From Halobacteriales archaeon (GTDB lineage Archaea > Halobacteriota > Halobacteria > Halobacteriales > SKSH01), in contig SKSH01000218.1 of assembly GCA_007118075.1 (NCBI GenBank), positions 1 through 6,740 on the forward strand: DNA of 6,740 bases, given 5' to 3'. Made by a program: the position numbers and the translations under genes. The notes under the pieces are model-generated. The model searched no databases. It worked only from the letters and a program-made list of their open reading frames with translations, and was not told the DNA's origin. How positions within the stretch are numbered: position 1 is the first letter of the stretch; each line of letters begins with the position of its first letter. Below are positions 1 to 5,525 of the stretch, piece by piece.

Positions 1-1760
1 CGGAGGTCAGTCTCATGATCGAGTCGACCGAGTGCGATGGTAGCATACTCAGCGAGGATGTTGGCCAGATGGACATCGTGGTCGTCAAAACTACCCTTGT
101 ACGTCGAACCGGCGTTCATCGTGCCTCGGTCACCCAATGGCACGATCATGAGGCTGCGAAGTGCGGTGTTCGAATCGACCGCTGTTGGGATCTTGGACAC
201 ATCGTCATAGATCACCCGTTCGCCTGATTCGAACGCTCGCCAGCTCAGGCTCTCTCCTGCCTCGGTGAAGGTTGGGCGTTCCTCGAACACCTCGGTGGTG
301 CGCTCGTTGTACGCCACTGGGACGAGGCCACCTTGTGCTGAATTGTAATATCGTACCATGGCGAGGTCGACCTCGAGAACGCCCTCGAGTGCATCGACGA
401 GGATGTCTGCAATGGTGGATGCGGAGGTGGCCTCGAAGAGTTCTCTCGTGACCGAATGCAGGCGACCGAGTCGGTCAGAAAGCTCCATCAGTTCTTTCTC
501 ACGCTGCTTTCGGGCGGTGATATCGCGATCTGAGATGATCAATGAGACCACCTCACCCTCATCATCCCGTACCGGGCGGAAGCTCCCCTCGAGGGTGTAC
601 TCCTCGTCATCGGAATCGAGCAGGTCGATCTCGAACTCGACATACTCTCCCGCTGCGGCTCGGTCGATCCAACCACGGACCGTCTCCATTTGGGTCGGCG
701 ATCGGTCGAACCACGGGGTCTCCCAGAGTGGCTCACCGATGACCGTTCCCGCAGATTCATCGATGTATCTGAGTGCCGTCTCGTTGATGTCGAAGACAGT
801 CCCATCGGTCCCGACCAGTGCCACGAGGATGTTCGGGTCGTTGAACATGGCCTGATAGCGCCGTTCACGATGTCTGGCCTCACGCTCACGCGCTGCGCGA
901 TCGAAGCCAGCTTCGACGTTCGCGGCGAGGATCTTCGCCGTGGTGACATCCGCCCCGTTGAAGTCGTTCACCTCAGGGGATCCGATGGCGAGTAGGCCAT
1001 GGTCACCGAGTGGAAGGTGGATCTCGCTTCGGATGGGGGTATCCTCATTGAAGCGATCACTGACGCTGTGGATATCTCCGTAGACCGAGGATTGCTGCTC
1101 CTCGTACGACTGCCAGGTGAGGCCATCATCGCGCTGGATGGTTCGAGGTTCACCCAAGAGTATCGCCGCATCGTCGGTGTATGCCGCCGGTACGAGGGTT
1201 TCATCCGATTCGTCGTACAGGTAGACCGCGTTGAGTGGTAGGCCGAGGATGTCATCGGCCGTCTGACTCGCGATACGGGCGATCTCCGCGGGCTCTGTTT
1301 CGACCATTAGCTTTCGGGTGGCACCGTGAAGTTGCTCGAGCTGGTGTCGCTGGGTATCGAGGCGATCGCGTGTTCGCGCCTGCTTGACGGCGTGTTCGAT
1401 ACGATTGGCCAGAAGGGAGAGGTGCTCTCGGCCTGGTTTCTTCTGGACGTAATCGGTGACGCCGGCGGTCATCGCCTCGCTTGCGACCTCCTCTGAGCCC
1501 TTGCCGGTGTAGAGGATGAACGGGATGGTCCGATCGCGTTCACGGATGGCGGTGAGGAGTTCGATCCCATCCATGGGTGGCATGTCGAAATCAGAGACGA
1601 TGCAGTCGATATCGTTGAGGGCTGCCCGGTCGAGGACCGAAGCTGGGTCGTCCATCAGTTCGATCTCGAGTCGTTCCAACTCGCCTTGGAGTAATGCGGC
1701 GGTCAGCTCGAGAAAGTCCGAGTCATCGTCGACGTGGAGGACCCGGATCGGCTGGTCCAT
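1..1760 (-). CDS. Receiver-GAF-PAS-GAF sensor protein, probably a histidine kinase (C-terminus cut off by window edge)
   Basis: I translated this by reverse complement from the ATG at 1760. It stays open for 586 codons to base 1, so the C-terminus lies outside the window. Residues 5-122 form a response-regulator receiver domain. It has the acidic pair D11/D12, phosphoacceptor D57 in a CIVSDFDMP strand, T85 (LYTGKG) and K107. A charged helix follows, then a GAF domain (about 145-287), a PAS domain (about 300-425, ending in DITARKQREKEL) and a second GAF domain (about 433-580). The two GAF domains resemble each other (LPLGDHG and VPLGDRG near their ends). No signal peptide or membrane segment is seen, so it should be cytoplasmic. 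In Halobacteria this order usually continues into HisKA and HATPase_c, which would make it a kinase. A Bat-like regulator ending in an HTH is the main alternative. It lies 99 bases downstream of its paralogue on the same strand. Confidence 0.9.
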   Translation of the reverse strand, partial: MDQPIRVLHVDDDSDFLELTAALLQGELERLEIELMDDPASVLDRAALNDIDCIVSDFDMPPMDGIELLTAIRERDRTIPFILYTGKGSEEVASEAMTAGVTDYVQKKPGREHLSLLANRIEHAVKQARTRDRLDTQRHQLEQLHGATRKLMVETEPAEIARIASQTADDILGLPLNAVYLYDESDETLVPAAYTDDAAILLGEPRTIQRDDGLTWQSYEEQQSSVYGDIHSVSDRFNEDTPIRSEIHLPLGDHGLLAIGSPEVNDFNGADVTTAKILAANVEAGFDRAAREREARHRERRYQAMFNDPNILVALVGTDGTVFDINETALRYIDESAGTVIGEPLWETPWFDRSPTQMETVRGWIDRAAAGEYVEFEIDLLDSDDEEYTLEGSFRPVRDDEGEVVSLIISDRDITARKQREKELMELSDRLGRLHSVTRELFEATSASTIADILVDALEGVLEVDLAMVRYYNSAQGGLVPVAYNERTTEVFEERPTFTEAGESLSWRAFESGERVIYDDVSKIPTAVDSNTALRSLMIVPLGDRGTMNAGSTYKGSFDDHDVHLANILAEYATIALGRLDHETDL

Positions 1761-1781
1761 GCCAGTAGGAGCGGACCCGGT

Positions 1782-1787
1782 GTAATA
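1782..1787 (-). promoter_or_regulatory. Weak TATA-like element for the downstream sensor gene
   Basis: On the minus strand TATTAC is centred about 25 bases upstream of the ATG at 1760, the distance expected for a leaderless haloarchaeal transcript. No Shine-Dalgarno sequence precedes that ATG, which fits. A better AT-rich match (GTTAATAG, about 1845-1852) lies further upstream and would give a leader of roughly 60 bases. Read-through from the upstream kinase gene is also possible. Confidence 0.35.
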
Positions 1788-1859
1788 GCCGTTGTGTCTG
1801 GATATCGGCATTGAGAACGACTGGTTGCAGGTGATAACCAATCGCTATTAACACGAATG

Positions 1860-3623
1860 TCAGATGAGGTCGACATCGGTGAACTCAAAGCGTGCACCAC
1901 CGGTTTCGCCTTCGGTGAGGGTGACCTGCCAGCTGTGATCTGTGGCAATCTCACGGACGATAGCGAGTCCGAAGCCGGTGCCATGGTCTGCATCGGATTC
2001 TCCCGGTTCGAACACGCGATTGCGGTCGGGTGCTGGAATCCCTGGTCCGTCATCCTCGACGAAGAAACCATCCTCGAGGTCGCCGACGGTGATGGTGACC
2101 CCCTCATCACCGTGTTCGACGGCATTTCGAAGCAGGTTCTCGAAGATCTGCTTCAATCGTGGGGCGTCGGCTAACACCGTATTGGTGGCCTCATTCTCGA
2201 GGGTGGCCCATTCATCAGAGACGCCCTGCCAGCACTCGATGACCGCCGTGGACAGGTCGACCTCGACGTGATCCCTCTTCGTGGTGGATTCCCTGGCGAC
2301 ATCGAGCAGACGCTGGATCATCGCCTCCATGCGGTCGAGTGCCACCCTGGCGGACTCGAGGTGTTCGTTGTCGACCTCCTGCATCGCAAGCTCGATACGA
2401 CCGGTCGCGATGTTGAGGGGATTGCGTAGATCGTGACTCAACAGGCTGGCGAACTGCTCGAGTCGCTCGTTCTGTCTGGTGAGTGCTGCTTCACGCTGGG
2501 ATTGCTCGGTGAGATCGACGTACGTACCGACGCCTTCGAGGTGACCATCGCCAAAGTCGATTGTCTTGGCGGTGAACAGGAACGGCTTGTATCCATCGGT
2601 AGTCTGGCGGACGAGTTCGGCCTGATGATACCCCTCCTCGAGGACGATCTCGTTGATATCGGTCGCGTCGGCTACCCCCGCCGGTGGGACGATCAACTCA
2701 TCGAGCGATCGGCCAGTGACCGCCGTTGCATCGTACCCGAAGGTCTCCTCGAAGGCCTCATTGACGTGGATGACGATGGGATCTGCCTGCTCGAACACCA
2801 CGTGCACGGCTGGTTCGGGGACTGTCTCGAAGATATTCGTCAGGCGCGTTCGCTCTGTCTCGAGAGCCAGCTCTCGTGCGCGTCGCTCGGTGATGTCGGT
2901 GATGAACCCCTCGAGGATTTCCACTCCATCGGCTGTGACGTCGACCTGGCGGCCTCGTTCCCAGACCCACTTGGTGTCACCATCACTGGTGGTGATCCGG
3001 TAGGTGAACTCGAACCGTCCGTCTCGCTCGAGGCTGTCTTGGACCTCGTTCCACACCATCTGTCGGTCCGCTGGATGGATGAGGTCTGCCCACACGGGAT
3101 CGCCACGGAGGATGTCCTCGGGGGCGTATCCGGTGAGTTCGATCACCTCTCCACGGAGGAACTCCTCGGTCCAGTTTGCGTCGTTATAGGTTCGATAGAC
3201 GATACCAGGGAGTGTGTCGACGAGTGCCTCGAATCGGCGGGCATGTTCGTACTGTTCAACGGCATGGGCGATTCGGTTGGCGAGCAGCTCGAACGTCTCG
3301 GTTCCGCCCTTCTGGAGGTAGTCGGTGACACCTGCAGAGATTGCCTCTGCGGCGACCTCCTCAGAACCCTTGCCGGTGAAGAGGATGAACGGGAGGGATG
3401 GGTCCTTCTCTCGGACAGATGCGAGGAACTCGAGACCGTTGAGTGTGGGCATTTCGAAGTCGCTGACGACGCAGTCTATCTCGTCGATGCGGTCGAGGGC
3501 CTCGGGTGCAGCGTGGACGGTCTCGACGGTGATCCGATCGTCTGCTCTGGTGAGATACTTGGCGGTGACCTCGGCGAAGTCAGCTTCGTCCTCGACATGC
3601 AGGACCCGGATCGACTCGACCAT
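1860..3623 (-). CDS. Receiver-PAS-PAS histidine kinase
   Basis: This is a complete soluble hybrid sensor kinase of 587 residues counted from the ATG at 3623. A GTG in frame at 3626 would add one residue. The receiver domain (about 5-118) has E11/D12, phosphoacceptor D55 in CVVSDFEMP, T83 (FTGKG) and K105. The first PAS domain (about 130-248) has the IHPADR turn and ends in DITERRARE. The second PAS domain (about 258-373) is followed by a short coiled-coil-like linker. HisKA carries H397 in SHDLRNPL. HATPase_c has an N-box (NLLRNAVEH, N496/N500), a G1 box (DDGPG, about 524-528) and a G2 box (GTGFGL, about 548-553), so autophosphorylation should be intact. There is no membrane segment. The receiver is at the N-terminus, so it may accept phosphate from another kinase or be regulated by its own domain. 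The receiver is clearly paralogous to that of the next gene (VLHVEDE/VLHVDDD, TGKGSEEVA, AGVTDY, LLANRI). Confidence 0.93.
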   Translation of the reverse strand: MVESIRVLHVEDEADFAEVTAKYLTRADDRITVETVHAAPEALDRIDEIDCVVSDFEMPTLNGLEFLASVREKDPSLPFILFTGKGSEEVAAEAISAGVTDYLQKGGTETFELLANRIAHAVEQYEHARRFEALVDTLPGIVYRTYNDANWTEEFLRGEVIELTGYAPEDILRGDPVWADLIHPADRQMVWNEVQDSLERDGRFEFTYRITTSDGDTKWVWERGRQVDVTADGVEILEGFITDITERRARELALETERTRLTNIFETVPEPAVHVVFEQADPIVIHVNEAFEETFGYDATAVTGRSLDELIVPPAGVADATDINEIVLEEGYHQAELVRQTTDGYKPFLFTAKTIDFGDGHLEGVGTYVDLTEQSQREAALTRQNERLEQFASLLSHDLRNPLNIATGRIELAMQEVDNEHLESARVALDRMEAMIQRLLDVARESTTKRDHVEVDLSTAVIECWQGVSDEWATLENEATNTVLADAPRLKQIFENLLRNAVEHGDEGVTITVGDLEDGFFVEDDGPGIPAPDRNRVFEPGESDADHGTGFGLAIVREIATDHSWQVTLTEGETGGARFEFTDVDLI

Positions 3624-3650
3624 CACTATCCCGATTGGCGTGCCGATTCA

Positions 3651-3657
3651 TATTAAA
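3651..3657 (-). promoter_or_regulatory. TATA box of the receiver-PAS-PAS kinase gene
   Basis: The minus strand reads TTTAATA, close to the haloarchaeal TATA consensus. It is centred 28 bases upstream of the GTG at 3626 and 31 bases upstream of the ATG at 3623. Transcription is therefore predicted at about 3627, giving a leaderless or 1-4 base leader message. No Shine-Dalgarno sequence lies before either start, which is consistent. This supports the start chosen near 3623. Confidence 0.6.
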
Positions 3658-3721
3658 GGATACTTCGGATGTTCTTATCATATCTGTGATGTGTCTCTGG
3701 TCGATGAGAATGAACCACCGG

Positions 3722-3733
3722 GGATGGCCATCC
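3722..3733. repeat. GC-rich 12-base perfect palindrome in the divergent intergenic region
   Basis: GGATGGCCATCC is a perfect palindrome. Flanking ACCG/GGT bases partly extend it, with one unpaired G. It lies about 100 bases upstream of the kinase start and about 180 bases upstream of the GLUG gene. It could be a protein-binding site, but there is no second copy in the window to support that. Confidence 0.35.
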
Positions 3734-3770
3734 GGTCCCGGTTACCGGTCGAGCCTGGGTCTTGCTGTTG

Positions 3771-3797
3771 ATTGATACCTATCAATATTGAGAATAT
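3771..3797. repeat. Nested AT-rich inverted repeats between the divergent genes
   Basis: Three overlapping palindromic units sit within 27 bases. ATTGATA-CC-TATCAAT (3771-3786) has perfect 7-base arms and a 2-base spacer. TCAATATTGA (3782-3791) is a perfect 10-base palindrome. ATATT-GAG-AATAT (3785-3797) has 5-base arms. The position, between a kinase gene and a surface-protein gene read in opposite directions, suits an operator that could affect either promoter. No regulator gene is visible to pair with it. AT-rich DNA makes short palindromes more likely by chance, but 7-base perfect arms are less easily explained that way. Confidence 0.45.
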
Positions 3798-3876
3798 GGT
3801 TAACATCTTTACTGAATAATCTTAACTAATTGTAGGAATGCTTCGGGTTCGACTCCTCATCTACAGCATTTTCAAG

Positions 3877-3888
3877 ATTATCGATAAT
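3877..3888 (+). promoter_or_regulatory. Putative TATA region of the GLUG protein gene, overlapped by a perfect palindrome
   Basis: ATTATCGATAAT is a perfect 12-base palindrome spanning roughly -36 to -25 relative to the ATG at 3913, where a TATA box of a leaderless transcript belongs. The GATAAT part (3883-3888) is the best TATA-like candidate, though it is a poor match to TTTAWA. No Shine-Dalgarno sequence precedes the ATG. A symmetrical site over the core promoter could act as an operator that blocks TATA-binding protein; that role is inference. Confidence 0.4.
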
Positions 3889-3912
3889 TGAGAATTAGCA
3901 GGGTAGCGTTAT

Positions 3913-5109
3913 ATGCTGACCCACATGTCAACGGATATGGCGGACGGTGCTGACGACCAGACCATCACATATTCACGACGGCGGATGCTGGCGACCATCG
4001 GTGGTTCGGTGACCGTCGGTGGATTGATCGCAGGTGCCCTCGGTTCGGGTGGCGTCAGTTCGATCGAGACCTGGGATGAACTCGCCTCGTTGACTGATGC
4101 CGATGGGGATTATCGCCTCGAACACGACCTCGATGACTCGGTCGATGGGTACGATAGCCACGTGGACGATCCACCCGATGGTTGGGAACCGATCGATGGT
4201 TTCACTGGATACCTCGACGGCAACGGACGAACGATCGCTGATCTCGTCATCGACCGTCCAAGCGAGACACCGGTTGGGCTGTTCGGCTATCTTGATGATG
4301 CCATCATCGAGGACCTCGCCTTCCTCGATGCGACCATCTTCGGTGGAGACTCCACCGGGGTGGTATGTGGTGATGCGAATTCGAGTTCTCTTTCAGCGAT
4401 TGGGGTCTTTGACGCTACGGTCGAGGGTGATGATCGTGTCGGTGGCGTGGTCGGTTCGTCAAGCGGGTTGTCCCTGACGAAGGCGGCGGTCAGTGGTACC
4501 GTTCGTGGCGATTTGTATGCCGGCGGGTTGGTCGGCTATGCCTCTGGAGTGATCACGGATGGCTATGCGTTGTCGACGGTCGAGAGCGATGATACCGCTG
4601 GTGGTCTTGCTGGCTTTTCGAGTGCTGATATCGCTCGCGGATACGCTGGCGGGTCGGTGGTGGGTGATGCGGAGGCAGGCGGTCTCATCGGCGAGCATTT
4701 CGGATTAGCGAGTATCGAGGATGCCTACTGGGATATCGGGATGACCGGTCAGGTCGAGGCGGTCGGGAACGATTCGGTCGGTAGCAGTGTGATCGGCCAT
4801 GGTTCGGTGGGTGATTCGGAGCCTGCCATCGAGATGCTCGGTCGATTGCCACTCCCCGAGGCAGATGGTGGCGATGAGACGATGCCTGCACTGGATTTCG
4901 ATGAGGTGTGGGCGGCGGTCATCGAGGATGAACCGATCGGCCCGACCCCGACGGCCGATGGGTACCCGGTCTTACAGGGGCTGGATGCGACGATCCAACT
5001 CGACGCACAAGGGATCGGAACGAATCCGAACGCAGGTGCGCTCATCTCCATCGAAGCTGGAGGCTCGGTTTCGGTCTCGAACGTGACCGTCGGTGATGAT
5101 GGAGGTTGA
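3913..5109 (+). CDS. Tat-exported surface protein with GLUG-motif repeats
   Basis: The product has 398 residues. The N-terminus carries a twin-arginine signal, SRRRML (21-26), followed by a Gly/Ala/Val-rich hydrophobic stretch (about 27-47). The protein should therefore be exported folded by Tat. There is no lipobox cysteine after the hydrophobic core. The mature part starts with WDELASL and YRLEHDLDD, then FTGYLDGNGRTIADL and VGLFGYL (97-126), the usual lead-in to GLUG-motif proteins. About four GLUG units follow with 26-27 residue spacing: VGGVVG (176), AGGLVG (203), AGGLAG (229) and AGGLIG (255). The last ends in AYWD. A closing FDEVWAA and DGYPVLQGL region also fits that family. NxS/T sequons occur at N156, N286 and N390. 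No C-terminal membrane anchor is seen, so attachment to the cell, if any, is not through a visible anchor. M5 and M9 are alternative starts. The exact role is unknown; GLUG repeats are typical of extracellular adhesion-type or structural proteins. Confidence 0.9.
   Translation: MLTHMSTDMADGADDQTITYSRRRMLATIGGSVTVGGLIAGALGSGGVSSIETWDELASLTDADGDYRLEHDLDDSVDGYDSHVDDPPDGWEPIDGFTGYLDGNGRTIADLVIDRPSETPVGLFGYLDDAIIEDLAFLDATIFGGDSTGVVCGDANSSSLSAIGVFDATVEGDDRVGGVVGSSSGLSLTKAAVSGTVRGDLYAGGLVGYASGVITDGYALSTVESDDTAGGLAGFSSADIARGYAGGSVVGDAEAGGLIGEHFGLASIEDAYWDIGMTGQVEAVGNDSVGSSVIGHGSVGDSEPAIEMLGRLPLPEADGGDETMPALDFDEVWAAVIEDEPIGPTPTADGYPVLQGLDATIQLDAQGIGTNPNAGALISIEAGGSVSVSNVTVGDDGG
4438..4734 (+). repeat. 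Tandem GLUG-motif repeats within the surface protein
   Basis: Residues 176-274 contain four successive units, each opening with (A/V)GG(L/V)xG followed by a short polar segment. The spacing is 27, 26 and 26 residues. The units are separated by stretches such as VRGDLY, ESDDT and VGDAE. The periodicity is visible in the protein, but the nucleotide copies have diverged, so this is an old duplication rather than a recent DNA repeat. Confidence 0.75.
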
Positions 5110-5130
5110 ATCGATTGCGCATGCCATCGC

Positions 5131-5148
5131 TGTGAGATCTCAGTCACA
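5131..5148. repeat. Inverted repeat just downstream of the GLUG gene
   Basis: TGTGA and TCACA arms flank 8 bases, with a perfect palindrome TGAGATCTCA (5133-5142) overlapping the left arm. It begins 21 bases after the stop codon. It could be part of a transcript end or a binding site, but there is no T-run directly after it, so a terminator call is not supported. Confidence 0.3.
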
Positions 5149-5232
5149 CAAGGCTTATCCCGGCTTGACCATGGGATGCTAGTAACCGGTCTCCTGGTGG
5201 AAAGACAGACGACACTTCGATATATATACATA

Positions 5233-5263
5233 ATAATATTGAATTGAAATTCCTGGATATTAT
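5233..5263. repeat. AT-rich compound inverted repeat (possible hairpin or operator)
   Basis: The outer arms ATAATAT (5233-5239) and ATATTAT (5257-5263) are perfectly complementary. They enclose inner arms GAATT (5241-5245) and AATTC (5248-5252) with a 2-base loop. Together they give about 12 base pairs with a small asymmetric internal loop (1 and 4 bases). It lies about 110 bases upstream of the TATA box of the surface glycoprotein. It may be a 3' end structure of the GLUG transcript or an upstream regulatory site. Confidence 0.4.
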
Positions 5264-5372
5264 GAACCGCTCTATATTGGATTATGCTGTCTTTAATGGG
5301 GCTGAAAGTGGGATATTCTGATTGGAAATCATTCGTATACTCGTGGTGTTTTGTCTAATCAAGGGCACAAGG

Positions 5373-5380
5373 TATTTATA
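5373..5380 (+). promoter_or_regulatory. TATA box of the surface glycoprotein transcript
   Basis: TATTTATA contains TTTATA, a very good haloarchaeal TATA box. Using the usual spacing of about 26-27 bases from its centre, transcription should start near 5403. This places the ATG of the micro-ORF about 30 bases downstream and the ATG of the glycoprotein about 118 bases downstream. The palindrome AACCGGTT (5392-5399) lies between the TATA box and the predicted start. Confidence 0.65.
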
Positions 5381-5404
5381 GGCTTACAATAAACCGGTTC
5401 CTAT

Positions 5405-5421
5405 CAGTCCAGTCCGGACTG
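5405..5421 (+). promoter_or_regulatory. Predicted 5'-terminal hairpin of the surface glycoprotein mRNA
   Basis: CAGTCC (5405-5410) and GGACTG (5416-5421) pair perfectly over 6 bases around a 5-base loop, AGTCC. As DNA, 5410-5421 is also a perfect 12-base palindrome (CAGTCCGGACTG). The hairpin would sit within a few bases of the predicted 5' end, where such structures commonly stabilise abundant messages. The stabilising role is inference. Confidence 0.5.
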
Positions 5422-5432
5422 TGGAACATACT

Positions 5433-5525
5433 ATGACACAGGACCCCGACGAAGGATCGACATCTCGCGTATCCGTACGCGAGGTACAGCATAGCAAACT
5501 CTACACTGGAGAGGATACCAGATGA
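5433..5525 (+). CDS. 30-residue micro-ORF overlapping the start of the surface glycoprotein gene
   Basis: An ATG at 5433 opens a 30-codon frame (MTQDPDEGSTSRVSVREVQ..., ending in GEDTR). Its TGA at 5523-5525 overlaps the glycoprotein ATG at 5522 in an ATGA arrangement. It lies wholly inside the predicted leader, about 30 bases from the predicted transcription start, with only a weak GTGGA (5421-5425) upstream. The peptide is charged, has no hydrophobic segment and matches no family I recognise. The ATGA overlap suggests translational coupling to the glycoprotein. It may instead be a chance frame in the leader, since the glycoprotein has its own ribosome-binding site. Confidence 0.35.
   Translation: MTQDPDEGSTSRVSVREVQHSKLYTGEDTR
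5462..5485 (+). promoter_or_regulatory. Strong leader hairpin inside the micro-ORF
   Basis: CTCGCGTA (5464-5471) and TACGCGAG (5476-5483) pair perfectly around the tetraloop TCCG. A T-G wobble and an A-T pair extend the stem to 10 pairs (5462-5485). It is GC-rich in an otherwise AT-leaning leader and ends 22 bases before the glycoprotein ribosome-binding site. A translating ribosome on the micro-ORF would have to melt it. A role in mRNA stability or translational control is inferred. Confidence 0.55.
5508..5514 (+). promoter_or_regulatory. Ribosome-binding site of the surface glycoprotein
   Basis: GGAGAGG ends 7 bases before the ATG at 5522 and resembles the haloarchaeal GGAGG Shine-Dalgarno sequence. 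It supports 5522 as the real start. It is the only good Shine-Dalgarno match before a gene in this window; the other three genes appear leaderless. Confidence 0.6.

Larger units (their letters stand above)
5110..5372. other. AT-rich intergenic gap between the two surface-protein genes
   Basis: No convincing gene is seen here. The left part holds an inverted repeat just after the GLUG stop codon. The middle is strongly AT-rich (TATATATA at 5221-5228, then an inverted repeat at 5233-5263). The right part leads into the promoter at 5373. A 19-codon ORF at 5262-5321 is too short and unsupported to call. Confidence 0.6.

Noticed and set aside
358..855. Serine/arginine-rich open frame on the plus strand
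   Set aside because: It is a shadow of the GAF-PAS-GAF sensor read on the minus strand. Its composition is a by-product of codon use in the real gene.
1822..1840. TGGTT...AACCA as a terminator after the kinase gene
   Set aside because: Only 5 base pairs with a 9-base loop and no T-run; too weak to call.
2433..3656. A 407-codon open frame on the plus strand opposite the histidine kinase
   Set aside because: It lies antisense to a kinase whose domains and catalytic motifs are intact. Its own translation shows no recognisable domain. Long antisense frames are common opposite GC-rich genes.
3845..3856. GGGTTCGACTCC, resembling a tRNA T-arm, as a possible att-site remnant
   Set aside because: The T-stem has a mismatch and a wobble, no acceptor stem or rest of a tRNA is present, and no integrase or second copy lies in the window.
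5131..5148. TGTGA...TCACA as a CRP-like site
   Set aside because: The spacer is 8 bases instead of 6, the site lies after a gene instead of at a promoter, and bacterial CRP is not expected in haloarchaea.
5262..5321. 19-codon ORF after the TATATATA stretch
   Set aside because: Too short, no ribosome-binding site, no recognisable product, and the AT-rich stretch is not at the right distance for a leaderless start.
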